64,000 nt of DNA from positions 62,001 to 126,000 of the forward strand of contig JBBCJT010000027.1 in the NCBI GenBank assembly GCA_037190665.1, read 5' to 3'. Below the pieces are notes generated by a model. That model was not told the origin of the DNA, did not search any database, and saw only the letters and a program-made list of their open reading frames with translations. Within the stretch, counting starts at the first letter, position 1. Each line of letters starts with the position of its first letter. Position numbers and translations under genes: made by a program. This document shows, one piece after another, positions 59,487-64,000 of the stretch. This DNA is from JBBCJT01 sp037190665 (GTDB taxonomy: Bacteria; Pseudomonadota; Alphaproteobacteria; Acetobacterales; Acetobacteraceae).

Positions 59487-60485
59487 ATGTTCCGCACCGC
59501 GGCCATCGCCGCCACGCTCTGCATCGGCCTCGCGCAGGCCGCCACGCTCGACACGGTGCGCCAGCGCGGCACGCTCGCCTGCGGCGTTTCCACCGGCTTC
59601 GCGGGCTTCTCCGCGCCTGATTCGCGCGGCGAGATCCGCGGCCTCGACGCCGATTACTGCCGCGCGCTCGCGGCCGCCGTGCTCGGCGATCCGTCCAAGG
59701 TGCGCTTCGTCACGCTCACCGCGCAGAACCGCTTCACGGCGCTGCAGTCGGGTGAGATCGACGTGCTGTACCGCAACTCGACCCAGACCTTCGTCCGTGG
59801 CGCGACGCTCGGCTTCGAGCAGATGCCGGTGAACTTCTACGACGGGCAGGGCTTCGCGGTGCGGCGCGACGCGGGCGTGAAGCAGGTCGCCGATCTCGAC
59901 GGCGCGACGATCTGCCTCGCCCAGGGCACGACGCACGAGCTGAACATGGGCGACGTGTTCCGCGCCCGGAAGCTGAGCTTCCAGCCGGTGGTGTTCGAGC
60001 GCATCGACACGATGTACGAGGCCTTCTTCGCCGGCCGCTGCGATGCGATCACGCAGGACTCGTCGGCGCTTGCCGGCGCGCTCGGCACGGTGGCGCCGAA
60101 CCCCGACCAGTACGAGGTGCTGACCGAGACGATCAGCAAGGAGCCGCTCGGCCCGTTCGTCCGCAAGGGCGACCAGCAGTGGTCCGACATCGTGCGCTTC
60201 CTGCACTACGCGCTGGTGGAAGCGGAGGAGCTGGGCATCACCGCCGCCAATGCCGGCCAGCCGGCGAGCGATCCCACCGCGCAGCGGCTGCTCGGCCAGT
60301 CGGGCGAGTTCGGCAAGGCGTTGGGGCTGGAGCCTGACTGGGCGAAGCGCGCCATCGTCGCGGTCGGCAACTACGGCGAGCTGTTCGAGCGCAACGTGGG
60401 CCAGGCGAGCCCGCTCAAGCTGCAGCGCGGTCTCAATGCGCTGTGGACCAAGGGCGGGCTGATGTACGCGATCCCGTTCCGCTGA
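59487..60485 (+). CDS. amino-acid ABC transporter substrate-binding protein (family 3, AapJ-like)
   Basis: A 332-residue periplasmic receptor. Signal peptide MFRTAAIAATLCIGLAQA; ATG 59487 follows GGAGAG. The opening LDTVRQRGTLACGVSTGFAG and EIDVLYRNSTQTFVRG are typical of the long general amino-acid receptors. No permease or ATPase genes adjoin it. Grouped with the aminotransferase upstream. Confidence 0.92.
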   Translation: MFRTAAIAATLCIGLAQAATLDTVRQRGTLACGVSTGFAGFSAPDSRGEIRGLDADYCRALAAAVLGDPSKVRFVTLTAQNRFTALQSGEIDVLYRNSTQTFVRGATLGFEQMPVNFYDGQGFAVRRDAGVKQVADLDGATICLAQGTTHELNMGDVFRARKLSFQPVVFERIDTMYEAFFAGRCDAITQDSSALAGALGTVAPNPDQYEVLTETISKEPLGPFVRKGDQQWSDIVRFLHYALVEAEELGITAANAGQPASDPTAQRLLGQSGEFGKALGLEPDWAKRAIVAVGNYGELFERNVGQASPLKLQRGLNALWTKGGLMYAIPFR

Positions 60486-60639
60486 CACCGGCGGGCGCCG
60501 GGGGTGCGGATGCGCGCGCCCGGCGCCTGAGAACCTCCCGGCGGTCCTGCTGACCGCCGGCATGTGATCCGGCGCGCGATGCTTGCCCGGCGCGGCGCCG
60601 GCAGTGCATCGTGCGCCCCCTCATCAGGACGGCACCCCC

Positions 60640-61032
60640 ATGCACGATCTTGGTCTGCTGATCGGCCGACTTGCACTGACGCCGATGTTCCTCTGGGGCG
60701 GCTGGAGCAAGCTCAACGCCATCGCCGGCACCACGACCTACTTCACCAACCTGCGCATCCCGATGCCGGGCGTGGCGGTCTACGTCTCGATCCTGGCGGA
60801 GATCGCCCTGCCGCTGCTGATCATCCTCGGGCTGCACACGCGGCTCGCGGCGGTGGGACTGCTGCTCTTCACGCTCGGGGCCACGTGGTTCGGCCACCCG
60901 TTCTGGACGATGGAGGGCGCGGCGGCGTCGCTCAACCAGATCCTGGCGCTGAAGAACATCGCCATCGCCGGCGCCCTGCTGATCCTGGCCTGCGTCGGCG
61001 GCGGGCGGTTCGCGCTGCGGCCGGGCACGTAG
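60640..61032 (+). CDS. DoxX family membrane protein
   Basis: A 130-residue membrane protein with four helices, from ATG 60640 (MHDLGLLIGRLALTPMFLWG). The DoxX start LTPMFLWGGWSKL and the ending NIAIAGALLILACVGGGRF are standard. DoxX proteins are linked with redox or thiosulfate metabolism and membrane oxidoreductases; the partner here is unclear. The 154-base gap upstream shows no other gene. Confidence 0.85.
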   Translation: MHDLGLLIGRLALTPMFLWGGWSKLNAIAGTTTYFTNLRIPMPGVAVYVSILAEIALPLLIILGLHTRLAAVGLLLFTLGATWFGHPFWTMEGAAASLNQILALKNIAIAGALLILACVGGGRFALRPGT

Positions 61033-61144
61033 GGTGGGAGGCGGCCCCTCCCGACCGTGTACGGTTGAGATGGGCACCTCCATGGCAGCACCCATGCACC
61101 GGGCGGATTGATCGGCGGCGTGGCGCGGGCTATCGCGCCGCGCC

Positions 61145-62299
61145 ATGCACGCGCTGCCGGACGATCTCTCCTCGGGGCCCCTGCCTGCCTACCGCGCGCG
61201 TGTCGCGGGCGGCGCGCTCGCGCCCGATCCCGGCCAGGCGCTGATCGCGGAGCGGCTGCAGGACCTGTGGCTGAAGCTGCGGGGCTACGACCCCACGCCC
61301 GCGAAGCCGCAAAGCGGGTGGCTGTCGCGCTTCCTGCCCCGCAAGCCGGTGGACGAGGTGCCGCCCGGTACGCCGCAGGGGATCTACATCGTCGGCGAGG
61401 TGGGGCGCGGCAAGTCCATGCTGATGGACCTGTTCTTCGCCGCCGCCGCGCTGACCCGCAAGCGCCGCATCCACTTCCACCGCTTCATGCAGGACGCGCA
61501 CGCGCGCATCCATGCCTGGAAGAAGGCGAACCCGGGCGGCGACGATCCGATCCCGCCGCTCGCCGATACGATCGCCGCCGAGGCCGCATTGCTGTGCTTC
61601 GACGAGTTCCAGGTGAACGACATCGCCGATGCGATGATCCTCGGCCGGCTGTTCGAGGCGCTGTTCGAGCGCGGCGTGGTCGTCGTCGCCACGTCCAACA
61701 CCGTGCCGAACGACCTGTTCAAGGGGCAGCCGGGCCGCGATGCCTTCCTGCCCTTCATCGCGCTGATCGCGCGGCGGCTGGAGCTGATCGTGATGTCCGG
61801 CGCGCGCGACTACCGCCGCGACCGCATCCGCGGCCTGCCCACCTGGCACGTGCCGGCCGACGCGCGGGCGGAGGTGGCGCTCGATTCCGCGTTCGAGGAG
61901 CTGACCGGCCAGCCCGGCGGCAAGGCGGAGACGCTGACCGTCTCCGGCCGCCGCTTCGTCATTCCGCAGGCGGCGAACGGCGTCGCGCGGTTCGACTTCG
62001 ACGCGCTGTGCGGCGCCGCGCTGGGGGCGGGGGACTACCTCGCCCTCGCGACGCACTATCACACGCTGATCCTCGATGCCGTGCCCCGCCTGTCGCCCGA
62101 CAATTTCGACAAGGCGCGGCGCTTCATCACGCTGGTGGACGCGCTGTACGACCATCGGGTGAAGCTGGTGGCCTCGGCGGCCGACATCCCCGACCGGCTC
62201 TACACCCAGGGCCAGAACGCCACCGCCTTCGAGCGGACGGCGAGCCGGCTGAACGAGATGCAGGGCGCCGAATGGCTCGCCCTGCCGCACCTGACGTAG
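61145..62299 (+). CDS. zapE: cell division protein ZapE (AFG1-like ATPase)
   Basis: A 384-residue ATPase. Walker A GEVGRGKS (84-91), Walker B LLCFDEFQV (149-157) and sensor VVATSNTVPNDLF; it has the YIVGEVGRGKSMLMDLFF phrase common to all ZapE/AFG1 proteins. ZapE acts at the FtsZ ring and in membrane protein turnover. It ends five bases before the convergent methyltransferase. Confidence 0.94.
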   Translation: MHALPDDLSSGPLPAYRARVAGGALAPDPGQALIAERLQDLWLKLRGYDPTPAKPQSGWLSRFLPRKPVDEVPPGTPQGIYIVGEVGRGKSMLMDLFFAAAALTRKRRIHFHRFMQDAHARIHAWKKANPGGDDPIPPLADTIAAEAALLCFDEFQVNDIADAMILGRLFEALFERGVVVVATSNTVPNDLFKGQPGRDAFLPFIALIARRLELIVMSGARDYRRDRIRGLPTWHVPADARAEVALDSAFEELTGQPGGKAETLTVSGRRFVIPQAANGVARFDFDALCGAALGAGDYLALATHYHTLILDAVPRLSPDNFDKARRFITLVDALYDHRVKLVASAADIPDRLYTQGQNATAFERTASRLNEMQGAEWLALPHLT

Positions 62300-62303
62300 G
62301 ACG

Positions 62304-63164
62304 CTACGAAGGACGGGAGAGCCTCACGAGACCCGCGTGCGCTTCCCGGTCGTCCTCCGCGAGCGCCACGATGTCCGCGTGGCCCTGCGTGTGCACCGCG
62401 AACTCCGACCGGCTGGCCGACAGGATCTGATCGCGTGTCACGGGCTCCGGCACCTGCCCCGCGCGCAGCAGCCAGAAGCTGCTTCTGCGCAGGCTCAACA
62501 GGGACAGAAGCTCCTCCACCGAGGCGCCGCACTGGCTGAGTCCGTACGGCCAGAATTCGAGCAGCAGCCGGATCCGGGGGTTCGCATCGAGAAGCCTCGT
62601 CATGCCGCGCAAGGCGGCGGCTTCCGAGCCCTGGGTGTCGAACTTGGCGACATCCACCGTTCCGCTCTTCACCAGCATGTCCAGCGGCCGGACCGGGACG
62701 CTGACCGTCGCACCCCGCGTGGTCAGCACATCCAGCCTGTGATCGCCCTGGTTGTCGCCGGACAGGTCGAGCCGCCCGGTCGCCCGGGTCGCGCCGGCCG
62801 CGCAGGGGAACACCCGGACATTCCGGCAGCCGTTGAGGCGGACATTGCGCTTGAGCAGGCGGACATTCCCGCTTTCCGGTTCCACGGCGACCACGCGCCC
62901 GTCCGGTCCGACGAGCCGGCTGCCGATGACCGTGAACCACCCGATATTGGCTCCGACATCGAGAAACGTATCGCCGCGCGCGATGAGCGTCCGGAGCACC
63001 TCCAGGATGTGGGCTTCGAAGATGTGACCGCTTCGTATGGGGTCCGATATCCAGAAGTCGTTTCTCTGCTGCAGTTCGAACTGCAGGTCTCCGATGCCCG
63101 GGATGTCGATACCCGTCGCAGGCGGATGCTGGCCGAACACACGCGCCAGCACGTCCCAAGGCAT
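62304..63164 (-). CDS. FkbM-family methyltransferase
   Basis: A 286-residue SAM-dependent methyltransferase from ATG 63164 (MPWDVLARVFGQHPP), nine bases after GGGAG; GTG 63179 is an alternative. The SAM loop is TFLDVGANIGWFTVIGSRLV, with VVAVEPESGNVRLLKRNVRL and the FkbM mark VDVAKFDTQGSEAAALRGM. Family members methylate sugars or polyketides. A stand-alone gene here; sugar modification is a likely role but unproved. Confidence 0.9.
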   Translation of the reverse strand: MPWDVLARVFGQHPPATGIDIPGIGDLQFELQQRNDFWISDPIRSGHIFEAHILEVLRTLIARGDTFLDVGANIGWFTVIGSRLVGPDGRVVAVEPESGNVRLLKRNVRLNGCRNVRVFPCAAGATRATGRLDLSGDNQGDHRLDVLTTRGATVSVPVRPLDMLVKSGTVDVAKFDTQGSEAAALRGMTRLLDANPRIRLLLEFWPYGLSQCGASVEELLSLLSLRRSSFWLLRAGQVPEPVTRDQILSASRSEFAVHTQGHADIVALAEDDREAHAGLVRLSRPS

Positions 63165-63392
63165 GGTCTGTTCTCCCACAGGTCAGCGACGTGCGCGGCC
63201 GATCATGCATGCTGCCGGGCCTGCAGCACATAGGTCATCGCGCGGCGTAGGGGCGGACCAGCGGCTCCCGCTGGAGCCCGCGGCCGGTTCCGCCGTCCCT
63301 GCGCCGCCGCAGCGCCCGCGATATTGGCCGCCGCTCGCCCCGCGTGATATCCGGACTGATATATCGATGCGGCCGGGCCGCGGGAGAACGGG

Positions 63393-64000
63393 ATGGCACT
63401 GCGAATCTTCGTCCGGCGCGGGGTCCTCGCGCTGCTCGGCCTCTGGCTGCTGGCGCCCCCGCAGGGGCTGGCGGCCGGGACCCGCACCGTCACCGACCAG
63501 CTCAACCGCACCGTCCAGGTGCCGGCGGAGGTGAGGCGCATCGCGGTGCTGCAGCACCAGACGCTGGACATCCTCGTGCAGCTCGGCGCCACCGACCGCA
63601 TCGTGGGCGTGCTGCGCGACTGGCCCAACCTGATCCCCGGGCTCGACCGCTATGCGCCCGCGCTGAAGGACCTGCCGACGCCGGGCAATCTCTCGACGGT
63701 CAACATCGAGGAACTGCTGCGCCTGCAGCCCGACGTCGTCTTCGTCACCAACTACGCCCCGCCCGCGATGATCGCGCAGATCGCGAACGCGGGCCTGCCG
63801 GTGATCGCGATCTCGCTCTCCAAGGGCGAGGGCGTCGAGGCGCCGAAGCTCAACCCGACCTTCGCCGATGACGATGAGGCCTATTCCGAGGGGCTCAAGA
63901 TCGGCATCCGCCTGATCGGCGAGATCGTGGGCCGGTCCGAGCGCGCCGAGCGGCTGATCGAGTACGCGTTCAGCCGGCGCGCGATGGTGCAGGCGCGGGT
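63393..64000 (+). CDS. periplasmic substrate-binding protein, Fe/vitamin B12 type (BtuF/FepB-like), partial
   Basis: The first 202 residues of a class III cluster binding protein; the 3' end is beyond the window. ATG 63393 follows GGGAG. Signal peptide MALRIFVRRGVLALLGLWLL ... GLAA, then TDQLNRTVQVPAEVRRIAVL and LLRLQPDVVFVTNYAPPAMI, typical of receptors for siderophores, haem or cobalamin. ABC permease and ATPase genes probably follow outside the window. Confidence 0.88.
   Translation, partial: MALRIFVRRGVLALLGLWLLAPPQGLAAGTRTVTDQLNRTVQVPAEVRRIAVLQHQTLDILVQLGATDRIVGVLRDWPNLIPGLDRYAPALKDLPTPGNLSTVNIEELLRLQPDVVFVTNYAPPAMIAQIANAGLPVIAISLSKGEGVEAPKLNPTFADDDEAYSEGLKIGIRLIGEIVGRSERAERLIEYAFSRRAMVQAR

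Noticed and set aside
1..64000. tRNA, rRNA, integrase or prophage genes
   Set aside because: None recognised by eye on either strand, although short structured RNAs could be missed without a covariance search.

Overview
The window is high-GC DNA (about 70 % G+C by eye) with densely packed genes, many ATGA or TGATG overlaps, and short palindromic repeats between transcription units. Gene content fits a free-living alphaproteobacterium, most likely an Acetobacteraceae relative (Roseomonas-like). Supporting signs are the rsmB - rpe - heparinase II/III - purH order, the lipid A/Kdo genes waaA and lpxK, orphan TAXI and Bug (TctC-type) binding proteins, PEP-CTERM proteins and an ECF41 sigma factor. 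The genus is an inference. I saw no rRNA or tRNA gene, CRISPR array, insertion sequence or prophage.

Layout. 1-1800: AT-richer accessory DNA with two frameshifted small genes and a lone AAA-type ATPase. 1838-8601: an operon of two transglutaminases (one fused to a DUF2126 amidoligase) around a circularly permuted ATP-grasp/alpha-E protein. It is divergent from a TAXI binding protein, with a tandem palindrome between them. 9939-15292: a DUF6152/DUF6644 pair, a small protein with cytidine-deaminase zinc motifs, an EamA transporter, asd and a gamma-glutamyltransferase. 15812-20445: sugar-type ABC permeases and binding protein without an ATPase, a FadR-like regulator and a TauD-type dioxygenase. 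20503-31433: an ArnT-like glycosyltransferase, rsmB, rpe, heparinase-like, GT4, purH, PhyH-like dioxygenase and rmuC.

31439-31700 is a large composite inverted repeat. It is followed by amidohydrolase, uracil-DNA glycosylase-like and sirtuin genes that overlap one another, the ECF41 sigma factor with its CMD partner, a peptide-type binding protein, copper genes (YcnI-PCuAC fusion and DUF2946), and acyltransferase-waaA-lpxK. 41718-43563 holds two convergent PEP-CTERM genes. 44545-50955 is a divergent envelope locus: a membrane coiled-coil protein, a lipoprotein and a leaderless peptidoglycan-binding lysozyme-like enzyme on one side, and a lipoprotein, response regulator and histidine kinase on the other.

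The last part holds a Bug protein with a diaminopropionate ammonia-lyase, SH3/DsrE/MoeB/YbaK genes, a beta-helix protein with two CBM60-like modules, a class III aminotransferase with an amino-acid binding protein, DoxX, zapE, an FkbM methyltransferase and the start of a periplasmic binding protein cut by the window end. The most promising under-described units are the amidoligase/transglutaminase cluster with its operator-like repeat, the stand-alone deaminase-motif protein, and the two-component-linked peptidoglycan locus.
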